Assembly (NCBI RefSeq): GCF_900107035.1
Contig: NZ_FNOJ01000003.1
Span: forward strand, 62,001 to 126,000
Source: Alicyclobacillus hesperidum
GTDB taxonomy: Bacteria; Bacillota; Bacilli; Alicyclobacillales; Alicyclobacillaceae
Direction: 5' to 3'
DNA: 64,000 nt
The notes under the pieces were generated by a model. The model did no database searches, was not told where the DNA came from, and saw only the letters and a program-made list of their open reading frames with translations. Each line of letters begins with the position of its first letter. Within the stretch, counting starts at the first letter, position 1. The position numbers were made by a program, and so were the translations under genes. Below are positions 35,242 to 45,936 of this stretch, piece after piece.

Positions 35242-37371
35242 CTATTGTACCACGGAATCTTGGACGGGCCGCAATCCTTTCTTCGCAACCCACTTCATGC
35301 CAACCGACGGATGAAACATGATTTGCACCTGTTCATCGCCACCGTCTTTTCCTGCCGCGATGTGCAACACAATACCTTCGCCGTATTGCGCATGGCGCAC
35401 GTGCTGACCAGGGACAGGCGAAAACGTGTTTTGGATGGAAAGATCGAGTTTGGCGACAAGCTCGTCCGGCACTTCCGCGAGAAACCGCGACGGATCGCGC
35501 TGTACGGTTTGACCATAAAGGGTCCGTTCCACCGCATATGTCATATACAACTGGTTCATCGCGCGCGTCATGCCGACATAGCACAAATTGCGTTCCTCTT
35601 CGACGGCGCGATCGTCATCCATCGAACGGGGATGTGGAAACAGACCTTCCTCCATGCCGATGAGAAAGACGACCGGAAACTCGAGACCTTTACTCGCATG
35701 CATAGTCATCAAGCGCACAGTGCCTTGCCCTTTATCTCGCTCCTTATCGACGTCGCTGAGCAGACTCACTTCAGCGAGAAACTCGGCCACAGAACCACCT
35801 CGGCGCCGGTCAAACGATTTGGTCACGCTGAACAGTTCGTCGATGTTCTCCGCACGTGCTTGATCTTCTTTCTTGCCGCTTTCCAAATACATGTCGCGGT
35901 ACTTTGTCGCATGTAGCACCTCGGCGAGATATTCGCTGACCGACATGCCCTCCATCCAAAGCATGAGTTCTTCTAACTGATCGTGAAATATGCGCGCGGC
36001 CTCACTGGCCTTTGCCGACAACCCCGCACTTTCGCCGCAGGCCAAAGCCTCAAACAGGGTCATGCCCTCGCTGTGTGCATAGTCAAACAAGCGACCGACA
36101 GTCGAATCGCCGAGTCCCCGTCGCGGTGTATTGATGATGCGCAGAAGCGAAATCTCGTCCCGAGGATTCACCAAGACGCGCAAGTATGCAAATACGTCTT
36201 TAATCTCTCGTCGATCATAGAATGTCAAGCCGCCGACAATGGTGTAGGGAATAGCGCGACTGAGCAAAGCTTCTTCGACGGCGCGCGATTGCGCATTGGC
36301 TCGGTAGAGTACGGCACAATCGCCATACGATCCGCCGTTCAGAACGTGCAGAGCAATCTTTTCGGCAACAAACGCCGCCTCTGCCTCGCTGTCGGTTAAG
36401 CAGCATACAAGTGGCTTCTCCCCCGCGCCCCGCGTCGACCGCAGTGCCTTCTCCCTACGGCGCGTATTGTTGGCGATGAGCGCGTTTGAGGCTTTCAGAA
36501 TCGCTTCGGTGGACCGATAGTTGCGCACGAGCATAACCACTTTCGCATCCGGGTAATCGCGTTCAAAGCGCAACATGTTTTCGCTGTCGGCACCCCGCCA
36601 CGCGTAAATCGCCTGATCTGAGTCGCCGACCGCGCAGAGATTGCGGTGCCCATCTGCCAATAGCTGCAAAAGACGGTATTGCGCATGGTTGGTATCCTGG
36701 TACTCGTCCACTAAGATATGCCGAAACTTCGCCTGATATCGCTCGCGAATGGCCGAATCGCGCTCAAATAGTTTCACCGCGTTGCCAATTAAGTCGTCGA
36801 AGTCCATCGCGTTTGCGGCAAATAAGCGTTGCTGATACAACTCGTACACATCGGCCGCCACCAAATCTGTGATCACCGACTCGTCGATCACGGGTCCCTT
36901 GTCCCGCAACTGGTTTTTCCAAAACGAAATGCGGCTGCCGATCGCGCGTGGGTCGTAGGTTTTGAGGTCGCAATTTAAGTCGAGCAAACATTGGGCGATG
37001 AGGGCCTGCTGGTCATCGCTGTCGAGAATGCTGAAGTTGGGCGTATAGCCAATCGCCTCGGCTTCGCGCCGAAGGATGCGCACACAGATGCTGTGAAACG
37101 TACCCATCCACAAATCGTCTGCACGCTGGCCGATAAGAGAGCGAACGCGCTCTTTCATCTCTCGCGCCGCCTTGTTGGTAAACGTGATCGCAAGAATTTC
37201 CGGCACTGGCACGCCGTGTTCCGCAATCAAATAGGCAATCCGACGCGTCAGCACACTGGTCTTACCGCTGCCCGCGCCAGCGACGACAAGCAACGGCCCG
37301 GAGGCTGTGAGAACTGCCTCGCGTTGTTCGGGATTGAGCCCTGCCAGGAAGTCTTCTTGGGGTTTTGCCAT
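35242..37371 (-). CDS. pcrA: ATP-dependent DNA helicase PcrA (UvrD/Rep family)
   Basis: The 709-residue SF1A helicase shows all motifs: LNPEQREAV, GAGSGKTSVLTRR, ITFTNKAAREMKER, ILVDEYQDTN, VGDSDQAIYAWRGA, VRNYRST, LMTMHASKGLEFPVVFL and VGMTRA. It ends with a Tudor-like C-terminal domain (PGQHVRHAQYGEGIVLHIAAGKD). It acts in DNA repair and in displacing RNA polymerase and RecA. ATG 37371 follows TGAGGAGG. The ligA gene often found next to pcrA in bacilli is not adjacent here. Confidence 0.96.
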   Translation of the reverse strand: MAKPQEDFLAGLNPEQREAVLTASGPLLVVAGAGSGKTSVLTRRIAYLIAEHGVPVPEILAITFTNKAAREMKERVRSLIGQRADDLWMGTFHSICVRILRREAEAIGYTPNFSILDSDDQQALIAQCLLDLNCDLKTYDPRAIGSRISFWKNQLRDKGPVIDESVITDLVAADVYELYQQRLFAANAMDFDDLIGNAVKLFERDSAIRERYQAKFRHILVDEYQDTNHAQYRLLQLLADGHRNLCAVGDSDQAIYAWRGADSENMLRFERDYPDAKVVMLVRNYRSTEAILKASNALIANNTRRREKALRSTRGAGEKPLVCCLTDSEAEAAFVAEKIALHVLNGGSYGDCAVLYRANAQSRAVEEALLSRAIPYTIVGGLTFYDRREIKDVFAYLRVLVNPRDEISLLRIINTPRRGLGDSTVGRLFDYAHSEGMTLFEALACGESAGLSAKASEAARIFHDQLEELMLWMEGMSVSEYLAEVLHATKYRDMYLESGKKEDQARAENIDELFSVTKSFDRRRGGSVAEFLAEVSLLSDVDKERDKGQGTVRLMTMHASKGLEFPVVFLIGMEEGLFPHPRSMDDDRAVEEERNLCYVGMTRAMNQLYMTYAVERTLYGQTVQRDPSRFLAEVPDELVAKLDLSIQNTFSPVPGQHVRHAQYGEGIVLHIAAGKDGGDEQVQIMFHPSVGMKWVAKKGLRPVQDSVVQ

Positions 37372-37544
37372 GATGCACCTCCTCACTCGCCCGTGCACAG
37401 TTCTGCAAGATTACAGGCTACCACGGAACACGTTCGGAAAAAAGGTCTGGATACGGAATAGAAACTTCATCGGACAGATTTCGTACGCTTTCAACTTTTG
37501 CTACGATTACTCTCGATCCCGAATTGGAAAAGGAGCCTCACTGC

Positions 37545-38060
37545 ATGCCCAAAGCTGCATTCATCGCACTACCCAAGTGCCGCCTGCACGACGTCTCACC
37601 GCTCCTTGAAACGCTTGCCTTACAGGACTGGCGCTTAAGAACACTGACGCTAGACGGCGCGCCGTGTACGACTGCGGAAGGGCTTGCCGTTTGTACTGAT
37701 GGCTCCGTCGAAGAGGCGGTTCCGCTCGATCTCGCCCTTTGCGTGCTACCAGGTGGCTTGTACCCAGCACAAGTGTGGAACGATATTCGCTTGCACCGCT
37801 ACGTGCGGCAGTTTGCAGGGCGCAAGGGCTGGTTTGCCGTCTCCGGCGAAGGTAGTGCCTGTCTTGCTGCGGCAGGACTTCTCGGCGGACTACGCTTCAG
37901 TGCACCTCTGTCGTTTGTCGAATCCCAAGCTCCGCTATTTCGCTACAGCATCCATATGACAACTCCCATATCCATAGATGGCGGCGTAGTCTCCTCAGAC
38001 GGGAGCGATCCCGCTGGATTCTGCCAGGCTGTTTTTGGCAGACTAAACATAGGCGTGTGA
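37545..38060 (+). CDS. DJ-1/PfpI-like protein lacking the nucleophilic cysteine
   Basis: The 171-residue alpha/beta protein has LALCVLPGGLYPAQVW, the first DJ-1 block, but the elbow that is usually A-[IV]-C-H-G reads FAVSGEGSACLAAAGLLGG. The nucleophile position is occupied by Gly/Glu and the only nearby Cys is shifted by several residues. It may be a binding protein rather than a glyoxalase or protease. ATG 37545 follows AAAAGGAG. Confidence 0.72.
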   Translation: MPKAAFIALPKCRLHDVSPLLETLALQDWRLRTLTLDGAPCTTAEGLAVCTDGSVEEAVPLDLALCVLPGGLYPAQVWNDIRLHRYVRQFAGRKGWFAVSGEGSACLAAAGLLGGLRFSAPLSFVESQAPLFRYSIHMTTPISIDGGVVSSDGSDPAGFCQAVFGRLNIGV

Positions 38061-38148
38061 TGGTGTCTCTGCCAAACAGCGTGTGTCGACGACCGATACT
38101 AGGCATGTGCTATGATGGGACAAGCAGATATCAGCAAGGAGGCATGGC

Positions 38149-38898
38149 ATGAAAGCACGAATTGTACATACGCTGATCGCCGTTCTGGCCACGTGCGCGT
38201 TCGCGGCAGGATGTGGTACCCCGACCAACAACACGACGAACGTGACAAACCTGACGAACGGGGTGAACTCGTCGGCTGGGACGGTGAACAGCGCAGCGAG
38301 CAACGCGGCCAACACGACGAGCGATGCGGCGAATCCACCAAGCCTTCATACAACGACCGAGCAATGGCCAAGTGCGCCAAAAATGACCATTGACACGGCA
38401 AAGACGTACGACGCCGTCGTTCACACCAATTATGGTGACTTCACGATTCAACTCGACGCGAAAGATAGTCCAATTACGGTCAACAACTTTGTATTTTTGG
38501 CGAAACACAACTTTTATCACGACTGCACGTTCTTCCGGATTATCAAAGACTTCATGGTGCAAACCGGCGACCCGAATAACAACGGAACAGGCGGCCCCGG
38601 CTATACCATTCCGGACGAATTGACGCATCAATACCCGTTTACGAAGGGCGTCGTCGCCATGGCAAATTCGGGTCAACCGCATACGGGAGGCAGCCAGTTT
38701 TTCATCTGCACGGTAGACGATACCAAGATACTCCAGCCACCGAACAATAAGTACACCGAATTCGGACGCGTTGTCTCGGGCATGAACGTCGTGGAGAAAA
38801 TTGCATCCATTCCAGTCACCAACAACCCACAGACGGGTGAACTGAGTTACCCGCTCGCGACCGCATACATCAAATCGATTGATATCGAGGTCAAGTAG
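38149..38898 (+). CDS. Secreted cyclophilin-type peptidyl-prolyl isomerase lipoprotein
   Basis: The 249-residue protein has a signal peptide with lipobox FAAGC (Cys22), an Asn/Thr/Ser-rich linker (about 25-65), and a cyclophilin domain with FFRIIKDFMVQTGDPNNNGTGGPGY, VVAMANSGQPHTGGSQFFICT and EFGRVVSGMNVVEKI. It should fold or refold proteins on the outer face of the membrane. GCAAGGAGG precedes ATG 38149. It is followed 12 bp later by a membrane-anchored unknown protein, likely in the same operon. Confidence 0.93.
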   Translation: MKARIVHTLIAVLATCAFAAGCGTPTNNTTNVTNLTNGVNSSAGTVNSAASNAANTTSDAANPPSLHTTTEQWPSAPKMTIDTAKTYDAVVHTNYGDFTIQLDAKDSPITVNNFVFLAKHNFYHDCTFFRIIKDFMVQTGDPNNNGTGGPGYTIPDELTHQYPFTKGVVAMANSGQPHTGGSQFFICTVDDTKILQPPNNKYTEFGRVVSGMNVVEKIASIPVTNNPQTGELSYPLATAYIKSIDIEVK

Positions 38899-38910
38899 GG
38901 AGCGAACCCG

Positions 38911-39327
38911 ATGCGCTACAACCGTGGACGGCAATTTATTTGGTTGATTATTCTGGTCGTCGTCGTCGCGCTTGCAAAGATCCGCATCGGCGGCAGCGTG
39001 CCCCTGCCAGCCAGCTATGAAAAGCTGGCTGGCGGACAAATTCGCATTCAGGTTCAAGCAAAACCGGTTCCTTCGACGTCCACCGGAGAAGCGTGGAACT
39101 TGGAGAAGCATGTTCAAAACGGGCAAACGATTTACACCGCAAACCTGTATATGAACGGACATGAACAGCTATTGTTCCCAGGCCTTAAAAGCCAGTCGAA
39201 GAGTGCAGCAGGCACGTTGTATGAAAGCAACGGAAAAATTCGATTTGGCAACCAGGACTATCATGCCGTCAATTTGTTTGTCGCGGCCGACGGAAAAAGC
39301 GGTTACATCGACTTTGCAAAATCATGA
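38911..39327 (+). CDS. Hypothetical exported or membrane-anchored protein
   Basis: The family of this 138-residue protein is not recognised. RGRQFIWLIILVVVVALAKI is a signal anchor; the rest is a soluble beta-rich domain (GQTIYTANLYMNGHEQLLF; AVNLFVAADGKSGYIDFAKS). No lipobox. It follows the cyclophilin gene by 12 bp with AGGGAGCG before ATG 38911. It may work with that lipoprotein outside the membrane (context only). Confidence 0.7.
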   Translation: MRYNRGRQFIWLIILVVVVALAKIRIGGSVPLPASYEKLAGGQIRIQVQAKPVPSTSTGEAWNLEKHVQNGQTIYTANLYMNGHEQLLFPGLKSQSKSAAGTLYESNGKIRFGNQDYHAVNLFVAADGKSGYIDFAKS

Positions 39328-39401
39328 GATGTCAAGCGATTACGCCGGTCGGGGTCTGATCACAACCAAAGGCTCGCACGAACCCCGACCGTTGTCCGCG
39401 C

Positions 39402-40586
39402 TTAGGATGGATTCGTCTGCCGATACGGCGCCGTTCCTTCTTTGGCGAGCATGCGGTAGACCGCGTCATCCATCGGCGGGTTATGTAGTCCTGCGCGCAC
39501 GTCGCGGTAATAGCGTTCCAGTGGAAGCGACTTCGATAGGCTGCGGCCCCCAACGACTCGCATGGCGAGATCGACGACCTCATTTGCGGCATTGGTCGCG
39601 AGTGTTTTCGCTGCGCCAAACTGGGCCCGTAACCGTGGGCGATCCGCAGGATCCAGCCGATCCCACCGCGCAGCGAGATCGTACAACAGCGTGCGCGCAG
39701 CGAGTAGCTTCAACTCCATTTCGCCAAGTTTCTGCTCGACGTGGGGAACGTCCGCAATCGGATGCGGCAGAGAGTTCGGTTGATAAGTTGCGGCATAATG
39801 CATGGCAAAGTCCCGTGCAGCAAGCCCGACACCTAGGTAGCACGCCGGGATGTGCAAGAGCCAGCCGCCACCATCGTTGTTCCGCTCGGTCTTCGCGCCT
39901 GGGCGGGCGATGGATACCACGTGATGCGACGGCACAAATACATCGCGCAGCACGATGTCATGGCTACCCGTTGCGCGCATGCCCAGGACGTTCCACGTCT
40001 CGACGATCTCGACATCCTCGCCGCGCACGAGAAATTGTCCGACCACATCCTCTCCCGCAACGGTCGCAGTCACCACAATCCACGTCAACGCCGGCGATAG
40101 CGTGCTAAACGTCTTGCGGCCGGAAATGCGATAGCCACCGTCGACAGGAACCGCAGTCGTCTCCGGCTTGCCGCCGCGGCTCGGACTGCCGGTTGCAGGT
40201 TCGCTGGCACAACTGTTGATTAAGGCACCATCGCGTACGACTGTCTCGCAAACTTGTGCAAACAGTTCGTCTGGAAACGCTCCGGTCGATCGAAGATTAA
40301 GGATCATGCCGACATGCCAACCGATGGCTAGCGCCGTCGAACCGTCCCCGCGAGCCAGTTGTTCTTGATGCATCAGCATTTCCGACAAACCGATTTCTAA
40401 GCCGCCATATTTGCGTGGCACCGTCCAGGACACATAACCCGCGGCTTGCAAATCGCGAATGTTGTCATGCGGAAACGCTCCGCTCTCGTCGTACGCGGCA
40501 GCCCGTGCGCTGAATTTGTTCGCCAATTCACGCGTGATGGCAAGCCTTTCTCTCACGTCTCGGGACAATTCCCGCTCGTCGTACAT
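39402..40586 (-). CDS. Acyl-CoA dehydrogenase family protein
   Basis: The 394-residue flavoprotein has the ACAD fold: helical N-domain ([28 protein letters not shown]), beta-domain ([44 protein letters not shown]) and C-terminal helical domain ([30 protein letters not shown]). The last block resembles the subgroup including dibenzothiophene desulfurisation monooxygenase-like and hydroxylase ACADs more than fatty-acid enzymes, so the substrate is open. ATG 40586 has GGAGG six to seven bases upstream. Confidence 0.85.
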   Translation of the reverse strand: MYDERELSRDVRERLAITRELANKFSARAAAYDESGAFPHDNIRDLQAAGYVSWTVPRKYGGLEIGLSEMLMHQEQLARGDGSTALAIGWHVGMILNLRSTGAFPDELFAQVCETVVRDGALINSCASEPATGSPSRGGKPETTAVPVDGGYRISGRKTFSTLSPALTWIVVTATVAGEDVVGQFLVRGEDVEIVETWNVLGMRATGSHDIVLRDVFVPSHHVVSIARPGAKTERNNDGGGWLLHIPACYLGVGLAARDFAMHYAATYQPNSLPHPIADVPHVEQKLGEMELKLLAARTLLYDLAARWDRLDPADRPRLRAQFGAAKTLATNAANEVVDLAMRVVGGRSLSKSLPLERYYRDVRAGLHNPPMDDAVYRMLAKEGTAPYRQTNPS

Positions 40587-40606
40587 ATAGCCACCTCCGT
40601 CGTTTG

Positions 40607-41311
40607 TCATTCCTCCAGTAGCGAAGTCGGCCGCGTCAAACGGGGCCCCATCGTGTGCACAAAGTACTCTCGATTTCCCATACGCTCCACACCCCGACGT
40701 TCGCTCCCCCAAAGTGCCCGATCAAGTTGCGACTGTGTTCGATGTGCCCGGAACGCACGCAACTTCTCTACCTGATATCCACTCACATCCACTTGTACAG
40801 TAGCCAGCACTGGCTGCGGAAAACGGTGAAAATCTGCGGTGTCGGCGCCAAAGGAAACGTAAAACAATCGCGCGCCGTTTCCGGACGTTGTTGTTTCGTA
40901 ACGGTTGAATGCCTCCGTAGCTATGCGCCCGATGGCACAGTGATCAGGGTGTCCGCCTAATGGGTCGTGAAAGGTAATCACCGCACTAGGATTTTCGTGT
41001 AGAAACACTTGCAGAACACGATCCGCCACTTCATCTTGCGGCTGTATCTCGAGCGTCTTGTCGCGTAACCCGAGCAATTCAAGCCGCTCGATGCCGAGCG
41101 CTTCGCACGCCGCACGAAGTTCTCGTTCGCGTACCTGGCCAATCGATTCACGCGTCGCGATTGGCGGGATGCCAAGCCTACGCCCCATTTCGCCAAGCGT
41201 CGCACAGACGAGAATGACACGGTGACCCGTGCCAGCAAGCTTAGCCAGGGTTCCTCCACAGATAAACGTCTCGTCGTCCGGATGCGCAAAAACAGCTACA
41301 ACGGTCGCCAT
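40607..41311 (-). CDS. bshB2: PIG-L family deacetylase, BshB2-like
   Basis: The 234-residue zinc deacetylase has [21 protein letters not shown] and [16 protein letters not shown], the metal and catalytic motifs of the LmbE/PIG-L family. Its neighbour resembles YojF, and in B. subtilis YojF-YojG (BshB2) are adjacent, which supports a role in bacillithiol synthesis (deacetylation of GlcNAc-malate). ATG 41311 follows GAAGGAGGAG. Confidence 0.83.
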   Translation of the reverse strand: MATVVAVFAHPDDETFICGGTLAKLAGTGHRVILVCATLGEMGRRLGIPPIATRESIGQVRERELRAACEALGIERLELLGLRDKTLEIQPQDEVADRVLQVFLHENPSAVITFHDPLGGHPDHCAIGRIATEAFNRYETTTSGNGARLFYVSFGADTADFHRFPQPVLATVQVDVSGYQVEKLRAFRAHRTQSQLDRALWGSERRGVERMGNREYFVHTMGPRLTRPTSLLEE

Positions 41312-41351
41312 CGTGCTCCTCCTTCCCCTCTGGCCACAGGCCATCACGCCA

Positions 41352-41663
41352 TCACATGGCGAGAAGTCTGCGACTGACGGTCAGCGTCTGCCGAATTCGC
41401 GACTGTGTATCAAATCCGGTAATCACGATGGCATCGCCGTCTTCTACAAAATCCGTGACACCCGAAATTGACAAAAGACCGTCTGGATCTGTCAATACAA
41501 GATGCACGCGATATGCGTGATCGCCCATGACTGCGACATCCTTGAGCTTACAGGGGACGTTGCGGATATACGCCTCTGGATTGACTTCCAGGTGCACGTA
41601 CACCGTTTCACCGACCATGGATGATAGCCAATTTCTTGCCTCGTCGATACCAAGCGGCGTCAT
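41352..41663 (-). CDS. yojF: YojF-like (DUF1806) protein
   Basis: The 103-residue soluble protein has an EARNWLSSMVGETVYVHLEVNPEAYIRN start and a VEDGDAIVITGFDTQSRIRQTLTVSRR end, resembling B. subtilis YojF. The molecular function is unknown. The ATG overlaps the stop of the rhodanese gene by 4 bp and the bshB2 start follows 40 bp downstream. Gene order with bshB2 is the main support. Confidence 0.7.
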   Translation of the reverse strand: MTPLGIDEARNWLSSMVGETVYVHLEVNPEAYIRNVPCKLKDVAVMGDHAYRVHLVLTDPDGLLSISGVTDFVEDGDAIVITGFDTQSRIRQTLTVSRRLLAM

Positions 41664-42508
41664 GCCTTGGTTTCCTCCTCCCCATCGCCCACAGCAACCG
41701 GGTTCTCCGCATACGAAATCCAGTCACTCCAACTGCCTGGATAAAGTCGGGCACCTTGTATGCCCGCAAGCTCCATTGCAAAAAGCGTCGAACACGCCGT
41801 CACACCAGATCCGCAGTAGACGACGATAGGCTTGCCCGCAGTCGCAAGGTCGTGAAAGCGATTGCGTTGCACGCTCGCAGGCAGCCATTTCCCGTCGGAA
41901 CCAATCCCCTCCTCCCATGGTCGATTGACGGCCCCTGGAATGTGGCCAGCCACCTTATCCATGGGTTCGATCTCGCCGCGATAACGAGCAGGTTGACGCG
42001 CATCGACAAGAAGTGCAGAACCGGACTGTACCATGTCGCGGACATCATCCACGTCAACCGTGTCTTCCAATGTGATGCACGGCGCAAAGGTAACGGGCTC
42101 ATCTTGCGGCGGATCGGCGACGACGGGCAATCCTGCTGTCGTCCAAGCCAACCATCCGCCATCGAGCATGCGCACATCTTGCGCGCCAATGTGGCGTAGG
42201 AGCCACCAAGCGCGCGCCGCCATGCCTTCGCCGCCATCGTAGACGACGATGACAGAGTCCCGCCGTGCACCGCACTCGCCAACCCGCATTGCAAGGCGTT
42301 CCATATCGGGGAGCGGATGACGACCGCCGTGAGCCTGGGGCGCAGCGGACAGATCGCGCTCAAGATCCAGGTGGTGAGCACCGGGAATGTGCCCTTCGTC
42401 GTACGCCGCTTTTCCCCAATTCGGATCGGTCAGGCGAAATCGGCAGTCAAACACGGTCCAATTCGGGTCTGTCACATGAGCCGCTAATTCGGTAGCTGAA
42501 ATCAGCAC
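41660..42508 (-). CDS. Rhodanese-type sulfurtransferase, two domains
   Basis: The 282-residue protein has two rhodanese domains: an inactive N-terminal one (FDCRFRLTDPNWGKAAYDEGHIPGAHHLDL) and a C-terminal one with catalytic Cys in VVYCGSGVTACSTLFAMELAG. The CGSGVTA loop fits the thiosulfate/3-mercaptopyruvate sulfurtransferase class. GTG 42508 follows AAGGAGG. It lies between an SDR gene and yojF in one run of closely spaced genes. Confidence 0.92.
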   Translation of the reverse strand: MLISATELAAHVTDPNWTVFDCRFRLTDPNWGKAAYDEGHIPGAHHLDLERDLSAAPQAHGGRHPLPDMERLAMRVGECGARRDSVIVVYDGGEGMAARAWWLLRHIGAQDVRMLDGGWLAWTTAGLPVVADPPQDEPVTFAPCITLEDTVDVDDVRDMVQSGSALLVDARQPARYRGEIEPMDKVAGHIPGAVNRPWEEGIGSDGKWLPASVQRNRFHDLATAGKPIVVYCGSGVTACSTLFAMELAGIQGARLYPGSWSDWISYAENPVAVGDGEEETKA

Positions 42509-42522
42509 GTAAGCCCGCCTCC

Positions 42523-43308
42523 TTACTGCCCGTCTCGGCGTGCGACGCGCGTGGCTCCAGCCTGGTCGATGGACGTGATGATCATGTCGTCGATGTTGAC
42601 ATGCACCGGTCGCGTGACGGCAAAGGCAATGCAGTCGGCGATATCTGCCGCAGTCAGCGGCCGCATGCCTGCATAGACGGCATCCGCACGCGCCTTGTCG
42701 CCGTGAAAGCGGACGATGCTGAACTCGGTCTCGACCATTCCCGGATCGATTGACGTCACCCGCACTGGCTTGCCAAGCAACTCCTGCCGCAAAGCTCCCG
42801 TTATGGCACGTACTGCAAACTTCGTACCACAGTACACACCTCCGCCAGCATACGCCTCGTGTCCCGCGGTCGATCCGATGTTGACAATATGTCCTTCTCC
42901 GCTTGCTATCAAGTGTGGCACCAAGCGCCGCGTCATGCGCAAAAGCCCCATGACATTGGTGTCGAGCATTTCTTGCCAATCTGCCTCGTTTGCCACTTCA
43001 TCAATCGGATCCCGGCCTAAGGCCTTGCCAGCGTTGTTCACCAGCACGTGAACCTTTCCGAACCGTTCCAAAACAGCTGCAATAAATGCGTCGACGCTTT
43101 GAGTGTCTGTGACGTCAAGGGCTAAGGCAAGGGGTTTGCTACCCGAGATACGCTCAATTTCCGTTGCCACTGCACTCAGTTTCTCCACTCGGCGCGCACC
43201 GACGGCGAGTTGAAATCCTGCTTCGGCCAGCGCGATCGCAGTGGCCTCGCCAATGCCTGAGCTTGCACCTGTGACAATCGCAATTTTCCCACGCCCAGAA
43301 ATACCCAT
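42523..43308 (-). CDS. Short-chain dehydrogenase/reductase
   Basis: The 261-residue SDR has cofactor motif VTGASSGIGEATAIALAE, VLVNNAGKA, catalytic Ser in NIGSTAGHEAY and YCGTK (Tyr-x3-Lys). ARR after the second strand suggests NADP preference. The sequence resembles the YdfG-like class acting on 3-hydroxy acids, but the substrate is not determined. ATG 43308 follows GCGGGAGG. Confidence 0.9.
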   Translation of the reverse strand: MGISGRGKIAIVTGASSGIGEATAIALAEAGFQLAVGARRVEKLSAVATEIERISGSKPLALALDVTDTQSVDAFIAAVLERFGKVHVLVNNAGKALGRDPIDEVANEADWQEMLDTNVMGLLRMTRRLVPHLIASGEGHIVNIGSTAGHEAYAGGGVYCGTKFAVRAITGALRQELLGKPVRVTSIDPGMVETEFSIVRFHGDKARADAVYAGMRPLTAADIADCIAFAVTRPVHVNIDDMIITSIDQAGATRVARRDGQ

Positions 43309-43419
43309 CCACGTTACCTCCCGCAAAAAGTCTTACATGTGGGCGGATGTCGTATCCGAACTCGCCCGCTTCCCATACAGTGTGGCATATCGTTTGCCCG
43401 CAAAGGAGGAATCTCCACC

Positions 43420-43743
43420 ATGCCATGCCCGGAAGTGGTCACAGGCCACGTCGCCATTCCTGGCGAGGACTTTGAGCGCATCCAACGCAGCGTCGATCGC
43501 GGCCAGAATATGTGGCGCCTGAGCCCTGTCCGCACGGCCCAAGAGGTAGGCATCGTCCACCTAGGCTTGCGCATGAACGACGTGTACACCTTTGTCGAAC
43601 AGTACCGCGATGCAGATAGTGGGCTCATGCATGCGGTCGTACGCGTCAAGCATCGCAATTGCACCTATCTAGTCAACCTGTACCAACCGCAAAAACAAGG
43701 ACCAGGCGGCATTTGGGTGGTTGAGTCGGTCACCGAAATCTGA
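43420..43743 (+). CDS. Hypothetical protein, 107 residues
   Basis: The family is not recognised. The protein is soluble, with a long central region (EVGIVHLGLRMNDVYTFVEQYRD … HAVVRVKHRNCTYLVNLYQPQ) that looks like an alternating-strand beta domain. ATG 43420 follows AAAGGAGG. It is divergent from the SDR gene and convergent with the ThyX-like gene (11 bp between stops). Confidence 0.65.
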   Translation: MPCPEVVTGHVAIPGEDFERIQRSVDRGQNMWRLSPVRTAQEVGIVHLGLRMNDVYTFVEQYRDADSGLMHAVVRVKHRNCTYLVNLYQPQKQGPGGIWVVESVTEI

Positions 43744-43754
43744 TGGTAAAACGA

Positions 43755-44672
43755 CTAGCGCTGCTTCTCCCACATCGACGGGGGTAGTTTGCCAACCGTC
43801 TCCATCAACATCTCATACAGATTTCGATCCAGCGCTTCGTCGAGCGAGACGCCCAAGCGTTCAGCGATATCGCGGATTGTCAATCCGTCTTTGCGCAGCG
43901 TCCGCATCGCTTTCTCCCACTGTTGCAAATGCGGGCCATGGTAATCGATTAAAAACTTCCATTTCTCCTCGTCGATCGCGATGCACGCATTCAACATGTC
44001 GGTGACGACATCGACTGTCGCCCCTTGCGCGCCCTTTTCGAACAGGCGCTGCCGGAAGACCGTTTTGATCAAAGCCTCCTCGGAAAACTCGAGCAGAAAT
44101 GGCGGCATGATATATCCGACCGGCAGTTTCGCCCGGGCCGCCTGCAACTGCTCTGCCCGGTCTTGTTTCGCCAATCGGATCACATGGCGAATTCGTTCCA
44201 ACTCTTCTTCATATTCATCCGGGTTTTTCGCCTCGACAGGAAGCTCGAATCCCCATGGCACATTGGCGCGCTGCCCGCCCGCGATGCGTGTGGGACGCCC
44301 GACTGTATATGTAACAAGGTGATCATAAACCGATTTTCCGACGCCTATGGCGAGGAACAGGACGGTTTCGCCGCGAATAGGTTCGTAAGAGTGCCCTGCC
44401 GCGACCATGCTGCGCAAAAACCGTTGCGTATTTGCCATATCGTTGTATTTGCCCAGGTACAAGCTCGCCTTAAAGGCGCTCGACAGCCTATCCTCGTCCG
44501 TCGCGCGCAAGGCGACGATGCGCCCTGACTGTGCGACATGCCAGCCTTGCTCTTCGTAGCAGATGCGAATAAACTTTTCAATGTTGTCCAGATGTTCATG
44601 GATCGGGACGAGATCTGTCAGGAAGCGCAAGCGCGGATGTCCGAGGATGGCGGATCGGTCCAACGTAAACAC
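43755..44672 (-). CDS. Divergent ThyX-like fold protein with C-terminal HTH-like segment
   Basis: The central part of this 305-residue protein, MVAAGHSYEPIRGETVLFLAIGVGKSVYDHLVTYTVGRPTRIAGGQRAN, follows the layout of flavin-dependent thymidylate synthase (GHtS…F…GVSR…QLVRHR…SQRY). The key RHRxxS signature is replaced by TYTVGRPTRIAGGQ, so FAD/dUMP chemistry is doubtful. The C-terminus contains LRKDGLTIRDIAERLGVSLDEAL, a helix-turn-helix-like stretch. GTG 44672 follows AAAGGCGGG; GTG 44693 is an alternative. The assignment rests on pattern only and is tentative. Confidence 0.5.
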   Translation of the reverse strand: MFTLDRSAILGHPRLRFLTDLVPIHEHLDNIEKFIRICYEEQGWHVAQSGRIVALRATDEDRLSSAFKASLYLGKYNDMANTQRFLRSMVAAGHSYEPIRGETVLFLAIGVGKSVYDHLVTYTVGRPTRIAGGQRANVPWGFELPVEAKNPDEYEEELERIRHVIRLAKQDRAEQLQAARAKLPVGYIMPPFLLEFSEEALIKTVFRQRLFEKGAQGATVDVVTDMLNACIAIDEEKWKFLIDYHGPHLQQWEKAMRTLRKDGLTIRDIAERLGVSLDEALDRNLYEMLMETVGKLPPSMWEKQR

Positions 44673-44705
44673 AGGTGAACACCCGCCTTTCACATACGGC
44701 TCTAA

Positions 44706-45866
<1,161 letters not shown>

Positions 45867-45936
45867 TACCCGTCGTGACATGCTGGTTACGAGGGCGCTT
45901 TTGAGGGCGAAATACCCCCTGTGGGAGGCGACCCAT

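Noticed and set aside
38131-39162. 343-codon minus-strand frame
   Set aside because: It is antisense to the cyclophilin lipoprotein and its neighbour, which have signal peptide, motifs and ribosome-binding sites.
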